Source: an uncultured Prevotellaceae bacterium
GTDB taxonomy: Bacteria > Bacteroidota > Bacteroidia > Bacteroidales > Bacteroidaceae
NCBI GenBank assembly: GCA_900318815.1
Contig: ONMA01000001.1
Span: 176,210-240,209 of the forward strand
Reading direction: 5' to 3'
DNA: 64,000 nt
The notes beneath the pieces were generated by a model. That model had not been told where the DNA came from, did no database searches, and saw only the letters and a program-made list of their open reading frames with translations. Shown here piece by piece: positions 43,901 to 51,533 of the stretch. How positions within the stretch are numbered: the first letter of the stretch is position 1; the number at the start of each line of letters is the position of its first letter. The translations under genes were made by a program, and so were the position numbers.

Positions 43901-45333
43901 TCGTTGACTTCCAGTTTGCCGGAGAAATCGCCGTGCTTGTAAGTTCCGTCAAGGTTGATGTCGTGATAGACGTAGTCATTGTACTCGAAACGCGAGACTT
44001 GTCCCCGGGCCTTCAGGTCGTTGACCTTACCACTTATATCAATCTTCGTGGCCAGCAGGCCGAAGTGCTTGTCGTCGAGCAGATGGCCCAACTGGAGGCT
44101 GTCGGTGACTAAATGGCCTGAGAACATCTTTTCGCGACTGATGTTGCCTATGAAGTTGACGTGTCCCACTCCCGATGCTATATGGCAGTTCATATCGACA
44201 ACACCATCGCCGTGACCGCTGGCCTCCGCCTTGATAGCCACGTTGCCCATGCGCTCTATCGGCTGCGGGATGTCGTTGCCCTGTTCCCTCATCATGCTGA
44301 AGAACTCGTTTGTGGCCTGCATACGGCGTAGGCTCACCTGCCAGGAGGGAGTCTCGTTCCAGTCGTGAACCCATCCGTCAGCGTTCAGGAGCAGGTTGCC
44401 GTCGCCCGATGTCATGCTGAATTGCTCTACGTCGATTCCCCGGGCGGTGCCGTTGAAGGTGGCTACCACGTTGACGGGTGTCTTCAGTCGTGACAGTCCT
44501 GGCGAGAGGAACGCAAAGTCGGTAGGTGTGATGCTGAGGTCGGAGATGGCACCTTGATACCTCAATGTCTGCTCCGGATGGTTGATGTCGACCGTGGCCT
44601 CTATCTTGTCAATGCTCATGCTCGACCTGGGCAACTGCAGGAAAAAATCCTGCAACCGCACCCTGTCGTAATGTCGCGTAAGAAGCAAGGACATCCTGCT
44701 TAGTACAAGTCCGGAATGCTCCTTGAAGGCAAGGCGCTTCACATTGAGATACAGCGAATCCTCGGTTAAAGTCTTTAGTAAGATATGCGCACTGACATCG
44801 TTAATTTTCAGGTGCTTACTATTGAGTATTCTGGGGGTCTCTGGCGCGTCGAACTCGTCGTAGACCACACCCGAACGACGGATGATGAACGAGTTGACTG
44901 ACAAGTTCAAAGGGGTGTTGCTGGTCGTGTCGCGTGAAGCAAGCGAATCGAGCACGAACTGGAAGTTGAGCGGCGATGCAGCGTTCTCGCGGTAAAGGCT
45001 GGCGTGGGCGTTGAAAAGCTGTGCAGAGGTGATGACGATGCGTCCTTTCAACAGGGGAAGATAGTCGACCTTCACCGACATGCGCCCTACGCGGAACATC
45101 GGTTTGCGTTGCTGGTCGACAATCTGTACGCCGTCGATCACCAGACGGTTCAGCAAGCCAAGGTCAATACGCTCCAGCGTAACCGCCGTGCCTAACTTCT
45201 GGCTGAGTGCAGCAGTCACCTTCTCCCCCAGCCATTGCTGGCAAGGCGGTATATGTGTGAGGGCCATGAGCAGCGAAAAAAACGCTACCGCACTCCAGAT
45301 AACAACGATTACGATGTGCTTAAATGTATTCAT
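40939..45333 (-). CDS. tamB: TamB-type translocation/assembly module protein
   Basis: A 1464-residue envelope protein with an N-terminal membrane anchor (IVIVVIWSAVAFFSLLMALT, about residues 8-27). The remainder is a long beta-rich region typical of the AsmA/TamB superfamily, with a C-terminal DUF490 (TamB_DUF490) domain containing LVFGGAPFDANLNLQAVYTV, NCLMNISGQAGAPQVEFDLD and a final GIGLILKRDFNGL. TamB-like proteins bridge inner and outer membrane and help lipid transport or outer-membrane protein assembly. The length is normal for Bacteroidetes members. It is divergent from the nqr operon and has its own promoter. Confidence 0.9.
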   Translation of the reverse strand: MNTFKHIVIVVIWSAVAFFSLLMALTHIPPCQQWLGEKVTAALSQKLGTAVTLERIDLGLLNRLVIDGVQIVDQQRKPMFRVGRMSVKVDYLPLLKGRIVITSAQLFNAHASLYRENAASPLNFQFVLDSLASRDTTSNTPLNLSVNSFIIRRSGVVYDEFDAPETPRILNSKHLKINDVSAHILLKTLTEDSLYLNVKRLAFKEHSGLVLSRMSLLLTRHYDRVRLQDFFLQLPRSSMSIDKIEATVDINHPEQTLRYQGAISDLSITPTDFAFLSPGLSRLKTPVNVVATFNGTARGIDVEQFSMTSGDGNLLLNADGWVHDWNETPSWQVSLRRMQATNEFFSMMREQGNDIPQPIERMGNVAIKAEASGHGDGVVDMNCHIASGVGHVNFIGNISREKMFSGHLVTDSLQLGHLLDDKHFGLLATKIDISGKVNDLKARGQVSRFEYNDYVYHDINLDGTYKHGDFSGKLEVNDPNLTTTINGLFLDRKPYVVRLTADVDKLSPKALNLSDQWGDACFSTTINADFTATTLNDANGTLDVEDFLMRDSTLLYGFDNLHVSSGYEGDVHYLKLKGDMGEAELNGHFDWATLPQTFISYVASKLPTLPGLPKKVDAADNEFEIRLHLQDSYWMRHLLNIHLELLQPLQLQALVSDKQHIINVKGRMPEFEFNEGHYEAGNIDITSPGDSMICEISATRISQNERLMDFGLHAIAADNNLYTSLSWDNHQAETILQGELNARTSLYVNEAGLSEAKVSILPSKSKVGEAQWEVQPGEIIYNAEKVAIDHLAIAHDLQHIIVEGVASAQPEDSVIVDLNSIEVAYILDLVGFTSVSFSGQATGKAVVSHALDAPDAHADLLVRHFEFEGGRMGILNAHADWNKTEKQIDIHAIADDGPEAMTYIDGFVSPSRDCIDLAIKGRGTYIDFLHTYSASFLDHVTGHATGDVRLVGPLGAMDLLGTLVVDAQATVTALGTTYQLHQDTVVFVHDDILLQDNTATDRFGNQALVNGGIHHENLSNLTFDLNIKTDKLLAYDLPETLIEPFYGTVFASGDVSLKGLPGEVRINCNATPLPGTVFTYNAANPEAISDQRFITWGTKTPDATPTAPEATVGVTSVASASSSVPSDLRINFLVNTTPDATLRLLMDSKTNDYITLCGSGVIRATYHNNGAFQMFGTYTVEKGTYGITIQNIIKKNFTFNPGGTLVFGGAPFDANLNLQAVYTVNGVSLSDLSIGNSFTGNTVRVNCLMNISGQAGAPQVEFDLDMPTVNSEEKQMIRSVITSEQEMNQQVLYLLGIGRFYTQGANNASSQQQYGQSELAMQSFLSGTLSTQINEVLSQVLKTNNWNFGANISTGNEGWHNAEYEGVVSGSMLNNRLLINGQFGYRDNATKATPSFIGDFDIRYLLQPNGNLALKMYNQTNDRYFTHSSLNTQGIGLILKRDFNGLLNFFGRKKKENHVGDDAH

Positions 45334-45383
45334 CTGTCAGTTCTGCTTGTCAATTTTTGCCCGTCAGACGTAGTATCGACGTG

Positions 45384-45391
45384 CAAAATTA
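45384..45391 (-). promoter_or_regulatory. -7 box of tamB
   Basis: TAATTTTG on the minus strand, 51 bases before the tamB start. Confidence 0.55.
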
Positions 45392-45454
45392 CAAAAAAAA
45401 TGCCAATTATCAACTTTTTAATGCTCAATTCTCGTTATTATACATAATTTTTAT

Positions 45455-45462
45455 TAATTTTG
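45455..45462 (+). promoter_or_regulatory. -7 box of the nqr operon
   Basis: TAATTTTG, 33 bases before the nqrA ATG. Confidence 0.6.
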
Positions 45463-45494
45463 CAAACTGTGAGTAAACACTAATTTGTTATTAT

Positions 45495-46844
45495 ATGTCA
45501 TTCAATCAAGTAGTTCATTTACGAAAAGGCTTGGACATCCGCTTGAAAGGACGTGCAGAGGAGACAAAAATCCAACTAAAGTCTAACGGGAAGTTTGCTT
45601 TATGTCCCGATGACTTTGAGGGAGTGACTCCGAAGGTCGTCGTGAAAGAGGGTACACAGGTCAAGGCGGGCGACATCTTGTTCGTGAACAAGCAGTACCC
45701 GCAGGTGGGCTTTGCCTCTCCCGTCAGCGGAAAGGTTACAGCCATTGAGCGAGGAGAACGCCGCAAGGTGCTCGCAGTGAAGATTGATGCCGATGCCCAG
45801 CAGAGCTATCGCGAACTGGGAAGCAAGGATGTGGCCAAGATGGACGGGAAAGCCGTTGTCGAGGCACTACTTGAAGGCGGTATCTTTGGGTATATTAATC
45901 AGTTGCCTTACGCAGTCTCAACCAACCCTGAGACTATGCCAAAGGCAATTTTTGTGTCTGCCCTGCGCGACAAGCCTCTGGCCTTGAGCTTCGAGTACGA
46001 AGTGAAAGGACAGGAAAATGACTTCCAGACGGGTCTCACCGCTCTCTCGAAGATTGCCAAGACCTATCTTGGCGTAGGCAAAGACTCGGCTCTCGCCGAC
46101 ATGAAGGACGTGGAGGTGAATGCCTTTGTGGGTCCCTGCCCTGCAGGAAACGTTGGCGTGCAGGTGAATCATCTTGACCCGGTGAACAAGGGCGAGGTGG
46201 TTTGGACTATTGGTGATCCCTCCGTTGTGCTCTTCATTGGCCGACTCTTTAATTCGGGCAAGGTGAACCTGACCCGGACGGTGGCCCTCTGTGGTAGCGA
46301 GGTGAAGAAACCCGTATGTGTCGACATGCTGGTGGGTGAAGAGCTGGCCACGCTTCTCAGCAACAGTTACGATGCCAGCCATCACGTTCGCATCATCAAC
46401 GGCAACGTGCTTACGGGTCGGCAGACCACGAAGGACGGCTATCTGGGTGCCCATACGTCGGAAATCACCGTGATTCCCGAGGGCGATCAGGCCGACGAGA
46501 TGTTAGGATGGATTATGCCGCGATTCGGTCAGTTCTCCGTCAACCGCAGCTACTTCTCCTGGCTGATGGGCAAGAAGGACTATGCGCTTGACGCACGTGT
46601 GAAAGGCGGCGAGCGTCATATCATTATGAGTGGCGAATACGACAAGGTGCTGCCTATGGATATCTACGGTGAATATCTCATCAAGGCTATCATCACGGGC
46701 GACATTGACCGTCAGGAAGCTTTAGGCATCTATGAGGTTTCTCCCGAAGACTTCGCCTTAGCAGAGTTCGTGGACAGCTCGAAGTTAGAGCTGCAACGCA
46801 TTGTTCGCGAGGGACTTAACATATTACGTAAGGAGAATAATTAA
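45495..46844 (+). CDS. nqrA: Na+-translocating NADH:quinone reductase subunit A
   Basis: The 449 residues form the cytoplasmic-side, quinone-binding subunit of Na+-NQR. The start HLRKGLDIRLKGRAEE, the biotinyl-lipoyl-like segment FASPVSGKVTAIERGERRKV (about 75-95) and the central block GPCPAGNVGVQVNHLDPV are typical of NqrA, as is the C-terminal LSPED-like segment YEVSPEDFALAEFVDSSK. It is the first gene of the complete six-gene operon nqrABCDEF. Confidence 0.95.
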   Translation: MSFNQVVHLRKGLDIRLKGRAEETKIQLKSNGKFALCPDDFEGVTPKVVVKEGTQVKAGDILFVNKQYPQVGFASPVSGKVTAIERGERRKVLAVKIDADAQQSYRELGSKDVAKMDGKAVVEALLEGGIFGYINQLPYAVSTNPETMPKAIFVSALRDKPLALSFEYEVKGQENDFQTGLTALSKIAKTYLGVGKDSALADMKDVEVNAFVGPCPAGNVGVQVNHLDPVNKGEVVWTIGDPSVVLFIGRLFNSGKVNLTRTVALCGSEVKKPVCVDMLVGEELATLLSNSYDASHHVRIINGNVLTGRQTTKDGYLGAHTSEITVIPEGDQADEMLGWIMPRFGQFSVNRSYFSWLMGKKDYALDARVKGGERHIIMSGEYDKVLPMDIYGEYLIKAIITGDIDRQEALGIYEVSPEDFALAEFVDSSKLELQRIVREGLNILRKENN

Positions 46845-46858
46845 ACACAACAAATGAC

Positions 46859-48019
46859 ATGAGTGCATTAAGAAATTATCTCAATAAGATAAAGCCGAAC
46901 TTCGAGGAAGGTGGCAAGTTGCATGCCTTCCGCTCGCTGTTCGACGGCTTTGAGACGTTCCTTTACGTGCCTAACGACACGGCAAGGACGGGCGTTCACA
47001 TTCACGACGCCATCGACTCGAAGCGCATCATGAGTATGGTGGTCCTCGCACTGATGCCGGCAATGCTGTTCGGCATGTACAACGTGGGCTATCAGAACTA
47101 TCTGGCTGCCGGCACGCTGGCTTCGGCTTCGTTCTGCGAAATCTTCTGCTTCGGCTTCCTGGCCGTTCTGCCTAAGATTCTTGTCTCTTACATCGTGGGT
47201 CTGGGCATTGAGTTTGCCTGGGCACAGTGGAAGGGCGAGGAGATTCAGGAGGGTTTCCTCGTTTCGGGTATTCTCATCCCGCTGATTATCCCCGTCAATT
47301 GTCCGCTGTGGATTCTGGCCATTGCCGTTGCCTTCGCCGTGATTATCGGCAAGGAAATCTTCGGCGGCACGGGCATGAACATCTTCAACCCGGCATTGCT
47401 CTGCCGTGCATTCCTGTTCTTCGCCTATCCCACCAAGATGAGCGGCGACCAGGTTTGGGTGGCCAACGATTCTATCTTCGGCTTCGGCAACGTGCTGCCC
47501 GACGGCTTCACGATGGCTACTCCGCTTGGCGAGATTGGTCAGGGCGCACCTGTGACGGCTTCGCTGAACGACATGATTATTGGATTTATCCCCGGTTCCA
47601 TCGGTGAAACCAGCGTTATTGCTATCGCCTTGGGTGCCATCCTGCTGCTTTGGACGGGCATTGCCTCGTGGAAGACGATGCTGAGCGTATTCGTGGGCGG
47701 TGGCCTGATGGCTTGCTGCTTCGAGAGTCTTGGCATGACTCCCATTGCCTGGTACGAGCATCTGGTGCTGGGCGGCTTCTGCTTTGGTGCCGTGTTTATG
47801 GCAACCGACCCTGTCACCTCTTGCCGCACCGAATGTGGTAAGTGGATCTATGGCTTCATCATAGGTGCTATGGCCGTCATCATCCGCGTGATGAACCCCG
47901 GCTATCCCGAGGGTATGATGCTTGCCATCCTGCTGATGAACATGTTTGCTCCTACTATCGACCACTTCGTAGTGGAGCGTAATATTTCGAAACGAATGAA
48001 GAGAGGAGGTTCCAAATGA
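46859..48019 (+). CDS. nqrB: Na+-NQR subunit B
   Basis: A 386-residue inner-membrane subunit with about ten membrane helices. The FMN attachment region reads DGFTMATPL, with Thr221 in the position of the flavinylated threonine. A Gly-rich loop with KEIFGGTGMNIFNPALLCRA precedes it, and VFMATDPVTSCRTECGKWIY follows, a riboflavin/FMN-related segment of the NqrB/RnfD family. NqrB binds FMN and riboflavin and forms part of the Na+ channel. It starts 14 bases after nqrA, and its stop overlaps nqrC by four bases. Confidence 0.95.
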   Translation: MSALRNYLNKIKPNFEEGGKLHAFRSLFDGFETFLYVPNDTARTGVHIHDAIDSKRIMSMVVLALMPAMLFGMYNVGYQNYLAAGTLASASFCEIFCFGFLAVLPKILVSYIVGLGIEFAWAQWKGEEIQEGFLVSGILIPLIIPVNCPLWILAIAVAFAVIIGKEIFGGTGMNIFNPALLCRAFLFFAYPTKMSGDQVWVANDSIFGFGNVLPDGFTMATPLGEIGQGAPVTASLNDMIIGFIPGSIGETSVIAIALGAILLLWTGIASWKTMLSVFVGGGLMACCFESLGMTPIAWYEHLVLGGFCFGAVFMATDPVTSCRTECGKWIYGFIIGAMAVIIRVMNPGYPEGMMLAILLMNMFAPTIDHFVVERNISKRMKRGGSK

Positions 48020-48720
48020 AACTGAATACTAACAACAACGCGTACATTATAATATATAGCGCGATACTTGTCATCATCGTGGCCTTCCTGTTGGCTTTCG
48101 TGTTCAAGGCACTGAAGCCCATGCAGGATGCCAACGTGGCACTCGACATTAAGAAGCAGATACTCTATTCGTTGAACATTCGTAACCTTGATGGTGCAGA
48201 GGCCGAGGCCAAGTATGCCGAGGTAGTGAAAAACGAAGGCGAGATTGACGGCCAGAAGTACTATGCGTGCGAGATTGATGGCGAAGACATTCTCGTGGTA
48301 TCCCTGAAAGGTATGGGACTTTGGGGCGGTATCAGCGGCTACATCTCCATTCATGGCGACGAGGTGCCCGTGGTCTATGGTGCCTACTTCAATCATGAGA
48401 GCGAGACAGCAGGTCTGGGTGCAGAGATCAAGGACTCTCAGGCTTGGCAGGAGAAGTTCATCGGCAAGAAAGTCTTCGTTGACCCCGCTGACGGTAGTGA
48501 AGTGGCCCTTGGTGTAGTGAAGAAGGTGGATGACCCTGAGACGCAGGTTGACTGCGTGACAGGTGCTACGCTGACCTCTAATGGTGTGAACGATATGATT
48601 AAGGCAGGTCTGAAGGATGCAGGCAAGCGCTATGTAGAGCTGTTCGTCAAGGTGCAATGCAGCAAGGACGAGCCTGTCGATTCAGCTGCTGTTGAAGAAC
48701 CTAAAGTAGTGGAGGAATAA
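48016..48720 (+). CDS. nqrC: Na+-NQR subunit C
   Basis: A 234-residue, mostly periplasmic subunit with one N-terminal membrane helix (YIIIYSAILVIIVAFLLAFV). The FMN-binding domain ends in the flavinylation motif DCVTGATLTSNGV with Thr185 as the expected phosphodiester-linked residue. GMGLWGGISGYISIHGD and HESETAGLGAEI are further family motifs. It carries electrons between subunits B and F/E of the complex. The C-terminal tail after residue 215 is short and acidic, longer than in most relatives. Confidence 0.95.
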   Translation: MKLNTNNNAYIIIYSAILVIIVAFLLAFVFKALKPMQDANVALDIKKQILYSLNIRNLDGAEAEAKYAEVVKNEGEIDGQKYYACEIDGEDILVVSLKGMGLWGGISGYISIHGDEVPVVYGAYFNHESETAGLGAEIKDSQAWQEKFIGKKVFVDPADGSEVALGVVKKVDDPETQVDCVTGATLTSNGVNDMIKAGLKDAGKRYVELFVKVQCSKDEPVDSAAVEEPKVVEE

Positions 48721-48723
48721 ACT

Positions 48724-49347
48724 ATGGCACTATTCAGTAAACAAAATAAGGAGGTTTTTACTAACCCGTTGAACCTCGACCACCCGATACTCGGACAGGT
48801 GTTGGGTATCTGCTCGGCACTGGCCGTGACCTCACAGTTGAAGCCTGCCATCGTGATGGGACTCGCCGTGACCGTCATCACCGCCTTTGCCAATGTGATT
48901 ATCTCTATCATCCGCAACACCATTCCCAACCGCATCCGTATCGTGGTGCAGCTGGTAGTTGTGGCTGCGCTGGTGACTATCGTGAGCCAGGTGCTGAAGG
49001 CCTACGTCTACGACGTGAGCGTGCAGCTCTCTGTCTATGTTGGTCTGATTATTACCAACTGTATTCTGATGGGCCGTCTGGAGGCTTTTGCCATGCAGAA
49101 CAAGCCCTGGCCTTCGTTCCTCGACGGCGTGGGCAACGGTCTTGGCTATGCCATGATTCTGGTCATCGTCGGTGCCGTGCGTGAGTTCCTGGGCCGTGGT
49201 TCGCTGTTAGGCTTCCAGATTATCCCTGACGGAGCCTACGACCTTGGCTACATCAACAACGGTATGATGACCATGCCTGCCATGGCGCTCATCCTCGTGG
49301 GCATTGTGATTTGGGTACATCGTGCATATTTTTATAAGGAGAAGTAA
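48724..49347 (+). CDS. nqrD: Na+-NQR subunit D
   Basis: A 207-residue inner-membrane subunit with six predicted helices. Family blocks include HPILGQVLGICSALAVTSQL, the conserved TNCILMGRLEAFAM with the Cys that ligates iron together with NqrE, and FLDGVGNGLGYAMILVIVGA. It forms the Na+-conducting core with subunits B and E. It begins three bases after the nqrC stop. Confidence 0.95.
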   Translation: MALFSKQNKEVFTNPLNLDHPILGQVLGICSALAVTSQLKPAIVMGLAVTVITAFANVIISIIRNTIPNRIRIVVQLVVVAALVTIVSQVLKAYVYDVSVQLSVYVGLIITNCILMGRLEAFAMQNKPWPSFLDGVGNGLGYAMILVIVGAVREFLGRGSLLGFQIIPDGAYDLGYINNGMMTMPAMALILVGIVIWVHRAYFYKEK

Positions 49348-49350
49348 ATT

Positions 49351-49977
49351 ATGGATCATATCATTAGTTTATTCTTTAGGTCGATATTCGTCGACAACAT
49401 GATATTCGCCTTCTTCCTTGGCATGTGCTCTTATCTGGCCGTGTCGAAGACGGTGAAGACATCTTTGGGGCTGGGAATGGCCGTTACCTTCGTGCTCACG
49501 GTGACGGTGCCTGTGAACTATCTCTTGCAGACCAAGGTATTGGGTGATGGGTGTCTGGTAGAAGGTGTTGACCTGAGCTATCTCTCGTTCATCCTCTTCA
49601 TCGGCGTGATTGCCGGCATGGTGCAGCTGGTGGAGATGACGGTTGAGAAATACTCTCCTTCGCTCTATGCCGCCCTCGGCATCTTCCTGCCGCTCATCGC
49701 CGTGAACTGTGCCATTATGGGTGCCTCGCTCTTCATGCAGCAGCGCATCCTCATGGATCCGTCGAACACGCAGGCCATCACCTCCGTGTGGGATGCTATG
49801 GTTTATGGCTTCGGCTCTGGCATTGGCTGGACGCTGGCCATCGTCTCTCTCGGTGCCATCCGTGAGAAGATGCAGTATGGCGACGTGCCCCGTCCGCTGC
49901 AGGGACTTGGTATTACGTTTATTGTGGTAGGCCTCATGGCTATGGCTATGATGTGCTTCAGTGGTCTTAATATATAA
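49351..49977 (+). CDS. nqrE: Na+-NQR subunit E
   Basis: A 208-residue inner-membrane subunit homologous to NqrD but inserted in the opposite orientation. It shows [20 protein letters not shown] at the N-terminus (first iron-ligand Cys region), [18 protein letters not shown] (second Cys) and [20 protein letters not shown]. It begins three bases after nqrD and is followed by nqrF after eight bases. Confidence 0.95.
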   Translation: MDHIISLFFRSIFVDNMIFAFFLGMCSYLAVSKTVKTSLGLGMAVTFVLTVTVPVNYLLQTKVLGDGCLVEGVDLSYLSFILFIGVIAGMVQLVEMTVEKYSPSLYAALGIFLPLIAVNCAIMGASLFMQQRILMDPSNTQAITSVWDAMVYGFGSGIGWTLAIVSLGAIREKMQYGDVPRPLQGLGITFIVVGLMAMAMMCFSGLNI

Positions 49978-49985
49978 TAAGGTAT

Positions 49986-51254
49986 ATGGCACAGTTTATA
50001 GCATATAGCATCGGAGTATTCCTCATCGTAATCCTCCTGTTAGTGATTATCCTCCTGGTGGCAAAGAAATATTTGTCGCCCAGTGGAAACGTGAATATTG
50101 AAATCAACGGGCAGAACACCATCAACGTGCCGCAGGGTTCTTCCCTGATGGCTACGCTCAATGAGAACGGCATCTTCCTGCCTTCTGCTTGTGGCGGTAA
50201 GGCATCTTGCGGACAGTGCAAGGTGCAGGTTCTGGAAGGCGGTGGCGAGATTCTCGACTCAGAGAAGCCCCACTTCAGCCGCAAGGAGATTAAGGCTGGC
50301 TGGCGCTTAGGTTGCCAGTGCAAGGTGAAAGGCGACTTGAAGATTCATGTCGACGAGTCGATTCTTGGCGTTAAGGAATATGGGTGTACCGTCATTTCCA
50401 ACAAGAACGTGGCTACGTTCATCAAGGAGTTCAAGGTGCAGTTGCCCGCAGGTGCCCACATGGACTTCCTGCCCGGCTCGTATGCACAGATTAAGATTCC
50501 TGCCTTCGACTGCATCGACTATGACAAGGACTTCGACAAGTCGCTGATTGGTGCCGAGTATCTGCCGTCGTGGGAGAAGTTCGGACTCTTCCCGCTGAAG
50601 TGTAAGAACCCCGAGCCCACCATCCGTGCCTACTCGATGGCCAACTATCCTGCTGAGGGCGACGTGTTCATGCTTACCGTTCGTATTGCCACACCGCCGT
50701 TTAAGCCCGATCGCAGCGGTTTCATGGAGGTGAATCCCGGTATCGCCTCGTCGTATATCTTCTCGCTGAAGCCCGGCGACAAGGTGATTATGAGTGGCCC
50801 TTACGGTGACTTCCATCCGCACTTCGACTCGAAGAAGGAGATGATTTGGGTTGGTGGTGGTGCCGGTATGGCTCCGCTGCGTGCGCAAATCATGCACATG
50901 ACGAAGACGCTGCATACCAAGGATCGTGAGATGCACTACTTCTATGGTGCCCGTGCGCTGAACGAGGTGTTCTATCTTGACGACTTCCTCGGCTTGGAGA
51001 AGGAATATCCTAACTTCCATTTCCATCTGGCTCTCGACCGTCCTGATCCTGCAGCCGACGCAGCAGGCGTGAAGTACACCCCAGGCTTTGTGCATCAGGT
51101 AATGCTCAATACCTATCTGAAGGATCATGAGGCTCCCGAGGATATAGAGTACTACATGTGCGGCCCCGGCCCCATGTCGAAGGCTGTTGTCTCAATGCTC
51201 GACTCGCTCGGCGTAGAACCAGAGTCTATCATGTATGATAACTTCGGTGGATAA
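49986..51254 (+). CDS. nqrF: Na+-NQR subunit F (NADH-oxidising flavoprotein)
   Basis: A 422-residue subunit that accepts electrons from NADH. It has one N-terminal membrane helix (about 4-28) and then a 2Fe-2S ferredoxin domain with Cys69, Cys75 and Cys78 (SACGGKASCGQCKVQV) plus the fourth Cys near 110-112. The ferredoxin-reductase part follows with the FAD motif RAYSMANYP (about 218-226), the NADH motif WVGGGAGMAPLRAQI and the C-terminal EYYMCGPGPMSKAV and final YDNFGG. All motifs are intact. It is the last gene of the operon, followed by a terminator at 51288. Confidence 0.96.
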   Translation: MAQFIAYSIGVFLIVILLLVIILLVAKKYLSPSGNVNIEINGQNTINVPQGSSLMATLNENGIFLPSACGGKASCGQCKVQVLEGGGEILDSEKPHFSRKEIKAGWRLGCQCKVKGDLKIHVDESILGVKEYGCTVISNKNVATFIKEFKVQLPAGAHMDFLPGSYAQIKIPAFDCIDYDKDFDKSLIGAEYLPSWEKFGLFPLKCKNPEPTIRAYSMANYPAEGDVFMLTVRIATPPFKPDRSGFMEVNPGIASSYIFSLKPGDKVIMSGPYGDFHPHFDSKKEMIWVGGGAGMAPLRAQIMHMTKTLHTKDREMHYFYGARALNEVFYLDDFLGLEKEYPNFHFHLALDRPDPAADAAGVKYTPGFVHQVMLNTYLKDHEAPEDIEYYMCGPGPMSKAVVSMLDSLGVEPESIMYDNFGG

Positions 51255-51287
51255 ATTGACAGTTTTCTGCATCCCTGAATAAGGAAG

Positions 51288-51333
51288 AATCCCCTCCTAC
51301 TGCATCGTGTGTAGTAAGAGGGGATTTGTTTTG
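51288..51333 (+). terminator. Terminator of the nqr operon
   Basis: AATCCCCTC with GAGGGGATT and inner CTAC/GTAG form the stem. TTTGTTTTG follows. Confidence 0.8.
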
Positions 51334-51465
51334 TGTTTCTATTTGTTTAAAGCCAGAAAAGACAAATGAGACAAATAGAAAAGTAAATGATACGTGAATG
51401 TTATAGGTCGTTCGTATAGAAAAGTCATTCGTACAAATACAAATGCGCGTGTTGTAAATAATAGC

Positions 51466-51473
51466 TAATTTTG
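51466..51473 (+). promoter_or_regulatory. -7 box of the fasciclin/SusC/SusD locus
   Basis: TAATTTTG, 61 bases before ATG 51534, in AT-rich sequence. No SusR, ECF or hybrid two-component regulator gene adjoins the locus inside the window. Confidence 0.55.
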
Positions 51474-51533
51474 CGATTTGAAAAAATTATCTTAAAAATC
51501 AATAAATTTAAATTCAAACAATCAAGCAAACGT